From NCBI RefSeq assembly GCF_048001765.1, contig NZ_CP181447.1, positions 1,178,001 to 1,242,000 of the forward strand: a stretch of 64,000 bases of DNA, read 5' to 3'. The number at the start of each line of letters is the position of its first letter. Positions within the stretch are counted from its first letter, which is position 1. The notes under the pieces were generated by a model. It ran no database searches, had not been told where the DNA came from, and worked only from the letters and a program-made list of their open reading frames with translations. Position numbers and translations under genes: made by a program. Of the stretch, positions 8,778 through 17,297 are shown piece by piece. This DNA comes from Bombiscardovia asteroides_K. Its GTDB lineage: Bacteria > Actinomycetota > Actinomycetes > Actinomycetales > Bifidobacteriaceae.

Positions 8778-9770
8778 TCAGTCCACCTGGTGCTCGCTGG
8801 TGCCGCCCTCCAGAATGGTCTTCACATCGTTCAGAGAGATATTGACCATGGCGGTCACGGCGGCATCGGTGTAGAAGCCGATATGAGGCGAGACCTCCAC
8901 ATTGGGCATGGCCTTGAGGGTCTCCAGGGCCTGGTTGTCGACCTTGGTCCCGCTTAGATCCTTTTCGAAGATGCCGGCCTCCCCTTCGATGGTGTCGATG
9001 GCAGCACCGGCGATGGACTTGGTCTGCAGGGCCTCAATCAGGGCCGTGGTGTCAACAATTGGGCCACGGGCGGCATTGATCAGAAAAGCCGAGGGCTTCA
9101 TGGCATCCAGGGCCTGCGCGTTGATCAGATGGTGGGTAGTCTCGTCCAGTGGCGTATGAACAGTGACAATATCGGCCCGCTTCAGAAGGGTTGGCAGATC
9201 CACATAGTCCAGGGTGTCTGCCAGCTCGGGGCGGTGAACCGGGTCATTGGCGATGACGGTGGAGCCCAGGGCCCGGAAGATTCTGGCCACGGCCGATCCG
9301 ATCTTGCCGGCTCCGATGATCCCCACCGTCAGGTTGTGGATCTCATGGGCCTGAAGCCCGGTCCAGGTATAGTCGTCCTTGGCCTCGCGAGCGCTGGCCT
9401 CCCCCAGATGCCGAACCAGACGCATGACCTGGGCCAGAACCAGTTCGGAGACCGACCTGGGCGAGTAGGCAGGCACGTTGGTGACGACCAGTCCGTTCTC
9501 ACGAGCGGCCTGCAGGTTGACGATGTCGTAGCCCGTAATCCGCAGAGTCAGCTGCTTGAGGCCATACTCCTTGAGCCGCTGGTAGAGCTCTGGCTCGGGC
9601 AAAGCCGCATGCTGCTGGATGACGATGCCGTCGTATCCCTTGATCATATCCACGGTCTTCATCCCCAGATCACGGTCTGTGGTATCCACCTGAATGTCAT
9701 TGGCCTGGGCCCAGGCCTGAATGGCCTCCTGCTCGTCGGGCCGTACTGAATACATGAGAATACTGGTCAT
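8778..9770 (-). CDS. D-lactate dehydrogenase/D-2-hydroxyacid dehydrogenase
   Basis: A 330-residue NAD-dependent enzyme reducing pyruvate or related 2-oxoacids to the D-hydroxyacid. The Rossmann motif is VGIIGAGKIGSAVARIF. Catalytic residues are Arg in INAARGPIVD, Glu in DTIEGEAG and His in VSPHIGFYTDAAV. The FYTDAAV block after the catalytic His is typical of the LdhA/D-LDH branch rather than of phosphoglycerate dehydrogenases. It is followed downstream on its opposite side by xpt (convergent) and preceded by the aminotransferase on the same strand (56-base gap), so the two could be co-transcribed. Bifidobacteria are known mainly for L-lactate, so substrate preference is open; 2-oxoacids from the aminotransferase are an alternative. 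Confidence 0.85.
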   Translation of the reverse strand: MTSILMYSVRPDEQEAIQAWAQANDIQVDTTDRDLGMKTVDMIKGYDGIVIQQHAALPEPELYQRLKEYGLKQLTLRITGYDIVNLQAARENGLVVTNVPAYSPRSVSELVLAQVMRLVRHLGEASAREAKDDYTWTGLQAHEIHNLTVGIIGAGKIGSAVARIFRALGSTVIANDPVHRPELADTLDYVDLPTLLKRADIVTVHTPLDETTHHLINAQALDAMKPSAFLINAARGPIVDTTALIEALQTKSIAGAAIDTIEGEAGIFEKDLSGTKVDNQALETLKAMPNVEVSPHIGFYTDAAVTAMVNISLNDVKTILEGGTSEHQVD

Positions 9771-9826
9771 TTTTTGTCCTTGGTAACTGTCTTCGTTGAT
9801 GGTTGTAATTTAAATCGTCAGAGAAA

Positions 9827-10996
9827 TCAGCCGCGATTCTGACGCATATAGTCGCCGATCCGCTCCACGGCGGTGCGCAGATTCTCCATGGAGGCCGCGT
9901 AAGAGATGCGAACGTAGCCTTCTCCCCCGGGCCCGAAGCTTGCTCCAGGGATTACAGCCACCTTGGCCTTGTGAGCCAGGTCGTAGACGAAGCTCCAACT
10001 GTCGCGCATGCCTTCGGGCAGCCGGGCAAAGATATAGAAGGCCCCCTTGGGATCGATCACGTCCAGCCCGACCTCCGGCAGGGCCTTGACCAGATAGTCC
10101 CGCCGCTTGCGGTAGGCTTCGCGCATCGGGTCCGTGTCATTCATGCCCTTGGTCAGAGCTTCCTGGGCTGCATACTGGGCGTTGGTGGTCACCGAGGTAA
10201 CAGTGAACTCGTTGACCTTGCTGATCTGATCAATCACGTCAGCGGGACCAGCGGCGATGCCGACCCGCCATCCAGTCATGGCATGGGACTTGGAAACACC
10301 GCCAAGAACGACCGTTTGCTCGGGCAGGATGGTGCCCATGGATACGTGGGTACCCTGGTAGGTCAGCTCGGCGTAGATCTCATCACTGAGCACGAAGAAG
10401 CCATGCTTGCGCGCCACCTGGGCCAGGGCCTCCAAATCCTCTCGGGCATAGGTCACGCCGGTGGGGTTGGTCGGATAGTTGAGCACCAGGGCCTTGACCG
10501 GACCATCACTGTTTTCAACGGCGGCCTCCAGCTTGTCCGGCTTAAGTATGAAGCCGTCATCGGATGTGTCGACGAAGACGGTCTTGGCGCCGCTCAGCTG
10601 GGCAATGGGGATATAGAGGGGGAAGATAGGCGTGGGCAGAATGACCGTATCCCCCGGGTTGATCATGGCGGTCAGGCCCGAGAAGATGCCCCCGGTGGCC
10701 CCTGCCGTGATCACAATCTGGCTGTCAGGGTCGTAGTCCAGTCCGTACTTAGAGTGGAGATAATCGGCAGCCGCCTTACGAAGACTGGGCATGCCGCGAC
10801 TCTCGGTGTAATGGCTGTGGTTGTCCTGGATGGCCTGGATGCCCGCCTGCTTGACATGCTCGGGGGTAAAGAAGTCCGGCTCGCCCAGAGTCAGCTTCAC
10901 GATGCCGTCTATTCCGGCGATCTCCTTGTTGAACTCGAGTATGTCGCTCGGCGCCAGAGCTTTGACTCGGGCATTCATATGATCCGCCAATGTCAT
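9827..10996 (-). CDS. Pyridoxal-phosphate aminotransferase, class I/II
   Basis: A 389-residue PLP enzyme of the AspC/PatA fold-type I group. Visible features are LGEPDFFTP near the N-terminus, the NYPTNPTG substrate loop, the SDEIYAEL aspartate, the Schiff-base lysine in VLGGVSKSHAMTGWRVG, and the C-terminal arginine region FGPGGEGYVRISYA. Substrate (aspartate, aromatic or branched) cannot be fixed. I place the start at 10996 (MTLADHMNARV), which has AAAGGA upstream; an in-frame ATG 18 bases earlier lacks a binding site. A hairpin (GGCACG 11136-11141 with CGTGCC 11161-11166) lies in the long leader. Confidence 0.85.
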   Translation of the reverse strand: MTLADHMNARVKALAPSDILEFNKEIAGIDGIVKLTLGEPDFFTPEHVKQAGIQAIQDNHSHYTESRGMPSLRKAAADYLHSKYGLDYDPDSQIVITAGATGGIFSGLTAMINPGDTVILPTPIFPLYIPIAQLSGAKTVFVDTSDDGFILKPDKLEAAVENSDGPVKALVLNYPTNPTGVTYAREDLEALAQVARKHGFFVLSDEIYAELTYQGTHVSMGTILPEQTVVLGGVSKSHAMTGWRVGIAAGPADVIDQISKVNEFTVTSVTTNAQYAAQEALTKGMNDTDPMREAYRKRRDYLVKALPEVGLDVIDPKGAFYIFARLPEGMRDSWSFVYDLAHKAKVAVIPGASFGPGGEGYVRISYAASMENLRTAVERIGDYMRQNRG

Positions 10997-11754
10997 TGGC
11001 TTGTCCTTTCCCATGCCGTTACTACAACCATTGTCGCTGGTGCTGCCCTACCGACTATGCGGTGACGAATGCACGGGAAATGCTGTCGACGACTGCAGGG
11101 CCGGTGGGTTCCGATCCATGCAACCGTTCCTACAAGGCACGCGGCGTCACAGATGGAATCCGTGCCACCAATAGGTAAATCGTGTGCCCTGCATGCTGAA
11201 ACCTCCTGCGGTATCTACAATCAGCATTGATAGTAATCGTACAGCGAAGTTGCGGCAATCCTATATACCCGACCATTATTTGACCATGTGCCTCCATTTT
11301 ACGGACGCGACAAGCATCCAAAATAAACGTGCTCATGGCAAGCGACCTGGTGCCAGGCAATATTAATCTTGAGTTTTCCGAGATCTATCTTGATATTCCT
11401 GTAAGGTTTCCTCGGATTACTCATTCACCAGGCTGGCCAACCGCAGCAGGCGAATCTTTAATCTCCCTTCACACACAATCTTTCATCTCACCACTTCTCA
11501 CCACATCTCATCCCACCCCCATCGCATTCCGAAACAGTGATTGGTTGCATCTTGAGCTTGCTCTCTTCTCCATGGTCGGCAAGAGCAGATTCGAGTAAAA
11601 AGTCATGTCAAAGCAATCTCGTACTGCAAAACTCGGTCACGAGGCTGGCATTGTCTGATTGTCAGGCCCATGCATTGAGATCGCTGTCATATACTTTGCT
11701 TCAAAGACATGTAAGAGACAGGATTCTTGGATGTTGGTCAAAAGAGGTAAGGAA
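10997..11754. other. Long intergenic region, 758 bases
   Basis: A divergent region between the aminotransferase and the SDR, clearly more AT-rich than the flanks. I find no credible gene. The only structure I can point to is a 6-bp-stem hairpin at 11136-11166. The reading frames crossing it lack binding sites and family features. It marks the left side of the AT-rich stretch that runs to about 17.2 kb. Confidence 0.5.
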
Positions 11755-12579
11755 ATGACCAATCGAGTAGCGCTGGTCACTGGAGCCACCAGCGGCATCG
11801 GGTATGAAACTGCTCGGATGCTCGCCGAACATGGATACCGGGTGTATGCGGCAGGACGACGCATTGAACGACTGAAGCCACTGGCCAACAAGGGGGTGAC
11901 AGCCGTGCAGATGGACCTGACCGATTCTGCATCTATTGAGAAGGCTGTCGGACGAATTCTGCAGAAGGAAAAGCGGGTCGACCTGCTGGTCAATAACGCC
12001 GGCTACGGCTCCTATGGCCCGGTCGAGCAAGTCCCCATTGAAGAGGTCCGTCGACAATTCGAGGTCAACCTCTTCGGCCTTGCCCGATTGACTCAGCTGG
12101 TGCTGCCCGCCATGCGCCGAGCCCGACACGGCCGAATCATCAACACCTCGTCCATGGCAGGCCGGATGGTCACCTATATGGGTGCCTGGTACCATGCCAC
12201 CAAGTACGCCCTTGAAGCCTTCAGCGACGCCCTGCGTATGGAAATACGTCCCTTCGGCATCGACGTGGTCCTGATCGAGCCCGGAGCCATTGCCACCAAC
12301 TGGGGCGCAATCGCAGCCGATCATCTCCAGACAGTAACCCGCAAAAGCGTCTATCAAAAGTCAGGATCCCGTGCTGCTGCCGGGTTGCGCAAACTCTACT
12401 CCAGCAGGCATTTGACCCAACCATCAGCTATCGCCAAGGCCATCGTTCATGCCTCGACGGTACGCCATCCGCGCCCACGTTACCTTCTGGGCTTCGGCGC
12501 CAAACCTCTGGTTGCCCTTCATGCCCTGCCCCCCACCCGTGCTTGGGATTACCTGATGGTCCATGCCAAGGACTTGTAG
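11755..12579 (+). CDS. Short-chain dehydrogenase/reductase (SDR)
   Basis: A 274-residue classical SDR. It has the cofactor motif VTGATSGIG, the NNAGYG block, an active-site serine in NTSSMAG and the catalytic YHATK. AAGR after the second strand suggests NADP preference. The start at 11755 (MTNRVALV) has AGGTAAGGA upstream. An upstream in-frame extension of 32 residues is not family-like. The C-terminal 50 residues are basic. It resembles 'oxidoreductase' SDRs of lactic acid bacteria and bifidobacteria with unknown substrates. It stands alone, convergent with the fucosidase gene. Confidence 0.85.
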   Translation: MTNRVALVTGATSGIGYETARMLAEHGYRVYAAGRRIERLKPLANKGVTAVQMDLTDSASIEKAVGRILQKEKRVDLLVNNAGYGSYGPVEQVPIEEVRRQFEVNLFGLARLTQLVLPAMRRARHGRIINTSSMAGRMVTYMGAWYHATKYALEAFSDALRMEIRPFGIDVVLIEPGAIATNWGAIAADHLQTVTRKSVYQKSGSRAAAGLRKLYSSRHLTQPSAIAKAIVHASTVRHPRPRYLLGFGAKPLVALHALPPTRAWDYLMVHAKDL

Positions 12580-12823
12580 GGAATAAACGAAGTATCAAAC
12601 GATACCCCACGGTCGAATTCAAAAAAATACGGGCATCGAGGGCATGCTCATTCAGATGAACCCGTCCACAGCCTATTGGATTCACAGCTGCTGGACACAA
12701 AAGCTCGCTCTTGAAAGTCACCAAGCTATGCAAAATGAAGTAGACAGTTAGCAAGGGATTCTGTAAAGCAGGATCAGCATCCTTACGACAGGGTCCCTCA
12801 CTAATTGGCAGAATTCCGACTCC

Positions 12824-13852
12824 TCAAGCCTCCAGAGCTCGCGCTCCCAAGAGCGCCTGCTCGGCCGCCATCGGAACGCGTCCCAGTCCGTCAAGACCGA
12901 CATTGAGCAGGTAGTTGATGCCGTACTTGTTCAGATGGGCCTTGTAATCATGAATGGTCTGCGGGCTCTTCCAGTTTTGGTCATGGTAGCAGAATCCCCA
13001 GGAATCGTTGATCGTTCCTGCAGTTTCATATAGGCCAAGCTTGGAAGGTTTGAATCCTTCGACGGAATTGTAATCGACATCTTCCCCCGCGGAGGCCTTG
13101 GTGCTGGCATCCGAATCCTCAGGAATCTCGTTGTCGCCCAAAGAGACATAGTCGTATCGGCCATTGCCCAGTCTGGAATTGATCAGACAGTCGGGCTGCA
13201 GGCGCTTGACCGTCTCGTAGATGGTCTGGCTCTGCTCGTCGCTGAGTGTCATGGGCATGTCGAACCAGGCGACCGATATTTCCCCGTAGTTGCTCATGAT
13301 CTCTTCGATCTGCGGCATGATCTTGTGTTTGAAGGCCCGATCGTAGTTTTTCTCCCCCGTGAAGTCCCAGCTATTGTCCCAAGTGGTGCCCGCCGTCTCG
13401 ATATCATTTGAGAGGTATCCGCCGCCATCAGGTTCATGCCAGTCCAGATCCTGAGAATAGTAAAGGCCAAATCGCAGACCAGCCTTGCGGCATGCCAGGG
13501 ACAGCTCGCCAATTACATCCCGGTGGAATGGCGTCGCATCATAGACATTGTAGGGATCCACCAGCGACCTGTACATGGCGAACCCGTCATGATGCTTTGC
13601 GGTGACGACCAGATATTGCATGCCACAGCGCTTTGCCAGGTCGACTATGGCATCGGCATCGAAATAAATTGGGTTGAAAGCTTGGGCCAGGCGTTCGTAC
13701 TCCTTGTTGGGGATCTGGAGCTTGGATTGGATCCACTCTGCGTAATTGCTTGACGACTTCCCCTGGTACTCCCCTGCCAGGAGTGAATAGAGACCCCAGT
13801 GGATCATCATGCCGTACTTGGCCTGCTTGAACCATTCCACGGTATCGCTCAT
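12824..13852 (-). CDS. Alpha-L-fucosidase, GH29 family, short form
   Basis: A 342-residue glycoside hydrolase that should release alpha-linked fucose from glycans. GH29 signatures are WFKQAKYGMMIHWGLYS at the N-terminus, YLVVTAKHHDGFAMY, RFGLYYSQDLDWHEPD, and ISVAWFDMP carrying the probable nucleophile Asp. The protein ends just after the catalytic barrel, so the C-terminal beta-sandwich of many GH29 enzymes is absent. There is no signal peptide, so it would act on imported oligosaccharides. The start at 13852 (MSDTVEWF) has AGAGGT upstream; a GTG ten codons earlier is less likely. A broken membrane-protein gene sits just upstream on the same strand and may be a former transporter partner. 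Confidence 0.85.
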   Translation of the reverse strand: MSDTVEWFKQAKYGMMIHWGLYSLLAGEYQGKSSSNYAEWIQSKLQIPNKEYERLAQAFNPIYFDADAIVDLAKRCGMQYLVVTAKHHDGFAMYRSLVDPYNVYDATPFHRDVIGELSLACRKAGLRFGLYYSQDLDWHEPDGGGYLSNDIETAGTTWDNSWDFTGEKNYDRAFKHKIMPQIEEIMSNYGEISVAWFDMPMTLSDEQSQTIYETVKRLQPDCLINSRLGNGRYDYVSLGDNEIPEDSDASTKASAGEDVDYNSVEGFKPSKLGLYETAGTINDSWGFCYHDQNWKSPQTIHDYKAHLNKYGINYLLNVGLDGLGRVPMAAEQALLGARALEA

Positions 13853-14801
13853 TATATTTACCTCTGTTCTGCTGATTAACACGAAATGTCTGAGCTGGAC
13901 CTCAATTGGTCAGCTTGCGCTTCCTGACAACGAAGGTATATCAAGGGTCAGGCGCACCTAGCAGACTGCTGCACACATGATCACGAAGCCGGCTTTTTCC
14001 TGGCAAGTATCCAAACCAAGACAAGGAGACAAGGCTGATCGGAACGATCACGAAGAGGAATGCCAGGTAAGCGAAATTCCAGGAGATATTGGAGAAGTAC
14101 CGCTTCATCAGTGTGGCGGTCGCTAAGACAGCATTGCCGATCGACACCAGAAATGATGTAGATGAGACGCCTGGCATCAAAATCGTTGGACCGCCCTTCA
14201 ATGTATCCCTTTTGACTTCATGAAGGTCCCTTCCTCGGAACTGTCGTCGCTTTCCCATTCGCGATGGCCAATGATCGTTTCACTCATGTACTGCAAACAA
14301 CTAGATTCCATGAACCATCTTGGTCCTGAGGTAATTCGACAGATGATTTTGTTAGCAGTATATACATAATTAAGAATTGTACATGCCGAAGACTTTACGC
14401 CAGTCTGAGTTAACGGAATCTGCCATCCGGCGATCACCAATAAATTGTTGGGACCCAGACTTCAAAGCGAACTTACGGCATGTAAGCAAAAATTGATGCC
14501 AGTCAAACTATTAAGAGCACCAATATGACATTAAGCAAAAACAAGAAGTATCTCTAATAATTGTCACTGCCGGGAGGCTTGGGAGTTGACAGCTGCCAAG
14601 GCCGTGACAGTCTGCCAGCCGCTACGTGATACCAATAGTGGAATGTTGTTATACAATTGCTAAACAATTGAGTCACAGGCGATTCATGGAAGCGTTGGGT
14701 TTCGGCGAGTTCTGTGACGACGACTCTCTCGGTTGGATTCTTGAAGTGGTCAGCACTCCAGCGTCCAAAAATGAGCACCAGGAATTGTGAGAGGAAAAGC
14801 C
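13853..14801. other. AT-rich region with gene remnants, 949 bases
   Basis: It contains a membrane-protein remnant (listed separately) and, further right, an open frame on the plus strand from 14608 to 14790 with an ATG at 14686 (34 residues, MEALGFGEFCDDDSLGWILE) that ends 11 bases before the start of the next gene. That small frame has no clear binding site and no family I recognise. The rest (14260-14600) shows no gene-like sequence. Confidence 0.45.
13941..14258 (-). pseudogene. Remnant of a membrane protein, frameshifted near its start
   Basis: A minus-strand frame with two strongly hydrophobic segments (ending KRYFSNISWNFAYLAFLF and IVPISLVSLSWF) that stops at 13941, 88 bases before the fucosidase start. 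A good binding site and ATG (GAGGAAGG, ATG at 14221) feed a different frame, MKSKGIH, that stops after seven codons. The hydrophobic frame has no convincing start of its own, so a frameshift near 14200 is the simplest reading. Position suggests a lost transporter or partner of the fucosidase. The family is not recognised. Confidence 0.35.
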
Positions 14802-15098
14802 ATGAGCTTGACGAATGACAACAATCCGAGGGTTGAAGTCACAATGATATTTGCTGACTACGAAGACCCGATGGCTGCTGCAGTGGAATGGGCTCAAAGC
14901 ATCGCTACATCTAGGGGAATAGATCCCTGCGAGGATCAGGTTGTGTTTATCCGTGAACTTAGGCGTGCGGAACCGAGTTTCAGTCTGAAATCAGCCGTGT
15001 ACCTTGCCCAGATGACAGCTAGAGCTTCCAGAAGCGAAGGCAAAACAGATGGAACAGGCATAAAGAATCTGCTGGACACCGATCGCAATATTCCGTGA
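14802..15098 (+). CDS. Small hypothetical protein
   Basis: A 98-residue soluble, acidic protein starting MSLTNDNNPRVEVTM, with GAGAGG seven bases upstream. The middle segment DQVVFIRELRRAEPSFSLKSA loosely recalls the C-terminal fold of ribosomal protein L7/L12-like small proteins (a short helix followed by SLKxA), but this is weak and I do not assign a function. There is no membrane segment and no Cys pair apart from a single Cys. It lies in the AT-rich stretch, is preceded by a possible 34-residue frame and is followed by about 780 bases without a gene. Confidence 0.5.
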   Translation: MSLTNDNNPRVEVTMIFADYEDPMAAAVEWAQSIATSRGIDPCEDQVVFIRELRRAEPSFSLKSAVYLAQMTARASRSEGKTDGTGIKNLLDTDRNIP

Positions 15099-15879
15099 GC
15101 CCCACCATCCCCATTCAAGCGAACTGGGCATATGGGTATTCCTCGAAGTCATCTAAGGCGACATGTTCGGCTCACTGTGATTGAGACTCATTTGTTTTGG
15201 CCTACCTTCTGTCCCAATGGGGATAATGCTTCTCGCTTTCCCCGCTGCTTTGTGGCGATGAGCCATCTACCCTCTGACCGGGTGTAACACCAGTATGGCC
15301 GTACTCTGGTCTTAATGATGTTGATGGTGCTTGCCAGAACGCTTGCGTGGATTGCTGAAGATCTCGGTCCGACTTGGCTTAGAGCACTTGCCAACCTTAC
15401 CAACGCATTACTCGGAGCCAATGAAGCATTCCCCAATTGTGCTATAGAAGACTTCGAATCATCTCGTGTCTTTCCTGCAGGATTGATCTCATCAGCAATC
15501 ATGTCGATTTTTGTTTTGCCACAGCACTGTATGGCTATGCCATTGGGCATTCATGTCAACGGAACAATATTGATATGCAGTCAAAGAAAACACAAGCTAC
15601 TGGCCCTAGTACCAACAAGTGCGTCAGCGGCGCAGATGTTGGTGTTACTGGAACAGCGAGCGCCTCTGAACTCACTACACAACTGCGCTGAAGCCAATAA
15701 TTGAACAGGTTCCAACTAGAGAAGATGCCCCCAATGTGCTATTGGGAATAATTGGGATTTGACTGCCTAATACGGCGGTGCTTCAGCTGATTTATGCTCT
15801 GAGCATTTGCAATTCTGGCAAGGACTGACATTAAAAATGTTGGCAGTCGCCGACTTTACGTGTAATTAAAGTGTGTCGA
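15099..15879. other. Gene-poor AT-rich region, 781 bases
   Basis: Open frames exist on both strands (minus 15188-15550, plus 15315-15704), but they overlap each other, lack binding sites, and match no family I recognise. At the right end there is a plausible promoter (15840-15868) for the membrane-protein gene that follows. The region is best described as decayed or non-coding. Confidence 0.45.
15840..15868 (+). promoter_or_regulatory. Candidate promoter of the membrane-protein pseudogene
   Basis: TTGGCA (15840-15845), a 17-base spacer, then TAATTA (15863-15868). The ATG lies 11 bases downstream with no binding site, so the transcript would be leaderless or nearly so. Confidence 0.4.
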
Positions 15880-16356
15880 ATGGAACCAAGAAGCGACGCG
15901 GAGCGATTTCGGCCTTCACTTATAGATATCTGGATTGGCAATATCATCCTTAGTGGCGTTGAGGGGGTGATATTTACACTAATCTTTCTCGTTGTAACCA
16001 TTTTTTGGAAAACTGCGCATACCGGCTCAGCAATGTTCGTGAACACCCAGCTGATCCTCGTATTCCTGATTGGTTCCCTGGAAACCCTGAATATTTTCAT
16101 TCAATCAAAAAAAAAAAAAATAACACAGAAAGTCCTTCAGGGCCAGCAGTGTCATTGGGATTCGTAATTATTACACTGGTTATCACTCCCTCCTATCCCA
16201 ATCTTCATGCTCGGATTGGTGCCATCTTCATGGCTCTTAATTCTTGTGTCCATTATGGGTGCTTCGCCAGCGAATTACTATTCCCAGCACCGACAGCTTC
16301 AAATAAGGAAAGATATTCATGAGAAAAACTGCCATTTATCATTCTTGACTGTTTAG
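15880..16356 (+). pseudogene. Small multi-helix membrane protein, interrupted by a poly-A tract and a stop codon
   Basis: The frame starts MEPRSDAERFRPSL and has two clear membrane segments (about residues 18-42 and 50-70). It runs into 14 consecutive A (16107-16120) and stops at TAA 16165-16167. Past the stop the same frame continues to 16356 and encodes another membrane-like segment (GLVPSSWLLILVSIMG) with a charged tail. Between the poly-A tract and about 16190, the frame shifted by one encodes a good hydrophobic segment instead (LGFVIITLVITPSYP). The best reconstruction is a four-helix protein broken by an indel in the A tract and a second shift, or switched by slippage. The family is not recognised. 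Confidence 0.4.
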
Positions 16357-16373
16357 TCAAATAATGCTATCTT
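16345..16373 (+). promoter_or_regulatory. tetR promoter with overlapping TetR-type operator
   Basis: The perfect inverted repeat TTGACT-GTTT-AGTCAA (16345-16360) overlaps the promoter: TTGACT is the -35, followed by a 17-base spacer and TATCTT (16368-16373). The expected transcription start falls at about 16380, at the ATG (16381), and there is no ribosome binding site. This looks like a leaderless, autorepressed promoter. Confidence 0.65.
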
Positions 16374-16380
16374 GGCGAGC

Positions 16381-16800
16381 ATGGGTCGCAAGAGAAGTTT
16401 CGATGATGATGAGGTACTTGCCCGTGCCCGCGAGGTCTTCCTGGAGCATGGCTATGAGGGCACCTCGATTGATGCTCTCGTCAAGGCCACGGGTCTGCTC
16501 CGGGGCAGTCTCTACGGTGCCTTCGGCAGCAAGCGCGGCATGTTCGTGGCTGCGCTACGTGATGCAACAGATTCGGAGTCGCGCGATTCAGGAGTGCTCA
16601 ATCTGGTATTGGTGGCACTCATGGAGCTGTCAGATCATGATCTTGAGGTTCGCAGGCTGGTCAGGGATTACCTTGCGAAGCTGTCCAGTTCGGGATCTGA
16701 CGATACCAATGCTGTGACCGTTGATGTCGCCACGCTCCTTGGTGAGACGCTGCTGCAGCGTGCACATATTCGGTTGCAGTCTGATGATGAAAGAAGATAA
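16381..16800 (+). CDS. Small TetR-family transcriptional regulator
   Basis: A 139-residue regulator, short for the family (usually about 190). The N-terminal helix-turn-helix is intact: RKRSFDDDEVLARAREVFLEHGYEGTSIDALVKATGL followed by RGSLYGAFGSKRGMF. The ligand-binding domain is truncated to three or four helices. The start at 16381 follows a promoter with no leader, so I choose it over a TTG nine bases earlier. The perfect palindrome TTGACT-N4-AGTCAA in the promoter is the likely autorepression site. A PH-like gene follows three bases after the stop and is probably co-transcribed, perhaps as the regulated partner. Confidence 0.82.
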   Translation: MGRKRSFDDDEVLARAREVFLEHGYEGTSIDALVKATGLLRGSLYGAFGSKRGMFVAALRDATDSESRDSGVLNLVLVALMELSDHDLEVRRLVRDYLAKLSSSGSDDTNAVTVDVATLLGETLLQRAHIRLQSDDERR

Positions 16801-16803
16801 GTC

Positions 16804-17160
16804 ATGAACAACAAGGTGGCAATTGTCGGACAAACGCTGGAGATTGAACCGCAAGGCTTGGATAAGATGTGGTCGTTCAAGGGGAAACTGGTGGTGCCGC
16901 TCGAGCATGTTCTCGGTGCCAGCGAGGATCCGGGCATTCTTGATGATGCCAAGGGGCTGCGTTCGCCCGGCCTTCATGTTCCCGGTAAATGGGCCGGCAC
17001 ATACATTGAGCATGGGGAAAAGACATTCTGGAATGTCACCAGACTGGAAAGTCCCATCGTCATCCAACTCAAGGACGAACACTATGACCGACTGGTGCTC
17101 GGGGTGGAACATCCCCGTGATCTGGTTGACCAGATTAACGCGGCCATCACAAAGCAGTAA
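16804..17160 (+). CDS. PH-like domain hypothetical protein, partner of the TetR regulator
   Basis: A 118-residue soluble protein starting MNNKVAIVGQTLEIEPQGLDKMWSF. The alternating beta-strand pattern (LEIEPQ, LVVPLEHV, GTYIEHGEKTFWNV, PIVIQLKDEHYDRLVLGV) and a final amphipathic helix (EHPRDLVDQINAAI) fit a bacterial PH-like domain. Similar proteins are often seen next to small TetR genes. It starts three bases after the regulator's stop, with GAAAGAAG upstream, so the two form an operon. It is followed by a long inverted repeat that probably ends transcription. The molecular function is unknown. Confidence 0.65.
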   Translation: MNNKVAIVGQTLEIEPQGLDKMWSFKGKLVVPLEHVLGASEDPGILDDAKGLRSPGLHVPGKWAGTYIEHGEKTFWNVTRLESPIVIQLKDEHYDRLVLGVEHPRDLVDQINAAITKQ

Positions 17161-17227
17161 ACAATGAAATGCAGCACCTGAGTTCTTCCATCGACTATCG
17201 ACATTCAATAGCCCGAGAACCAAATAA

Positions 17228-17293
17228 CTAGGCCGACAAGTCATATGTGACCATACTGTCTTGGACGTATTGCGGTATGGCTTGTCGGCCTAG
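17228..17293. terminator. Long inverted repeat, probable bidirectional terminator
   Basis: Perfect 13-bp arms CTAGGCCGACAAG (17228-17240) and CTTGTCGGCCTAG (17281-17293), with an inner CCATAC/GTATGG pair. The left side carries a 10-base bulge, TCATATGTGA. It sits between convergent genes and has no U-tract. Confidence 0.6.
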
Positions 17294-17297
17294 ATGC

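Noticed and set aside
11101..11170. Possible T-box leader of the aminotransferase gene
   Set aside because: A GGTGGCACGG-like string is present, but no specifier loop or matching antiterminator could be drawn; only a short hairpin is supported.
12592..12605. GTATC-AAAC-GATAC inverted repeat after the SDR gene
   Set aside because: The arms are only 5 bp, with no T-tract and no second copy. It could be chance in AT-rich sequence.
15188..15704. Overlapping minus- and plus-strand frames of about 120-130 codons
   Set aside because: Neither has a binding site or recognisable family, and no transposase or integrase motif could be found in either frame.
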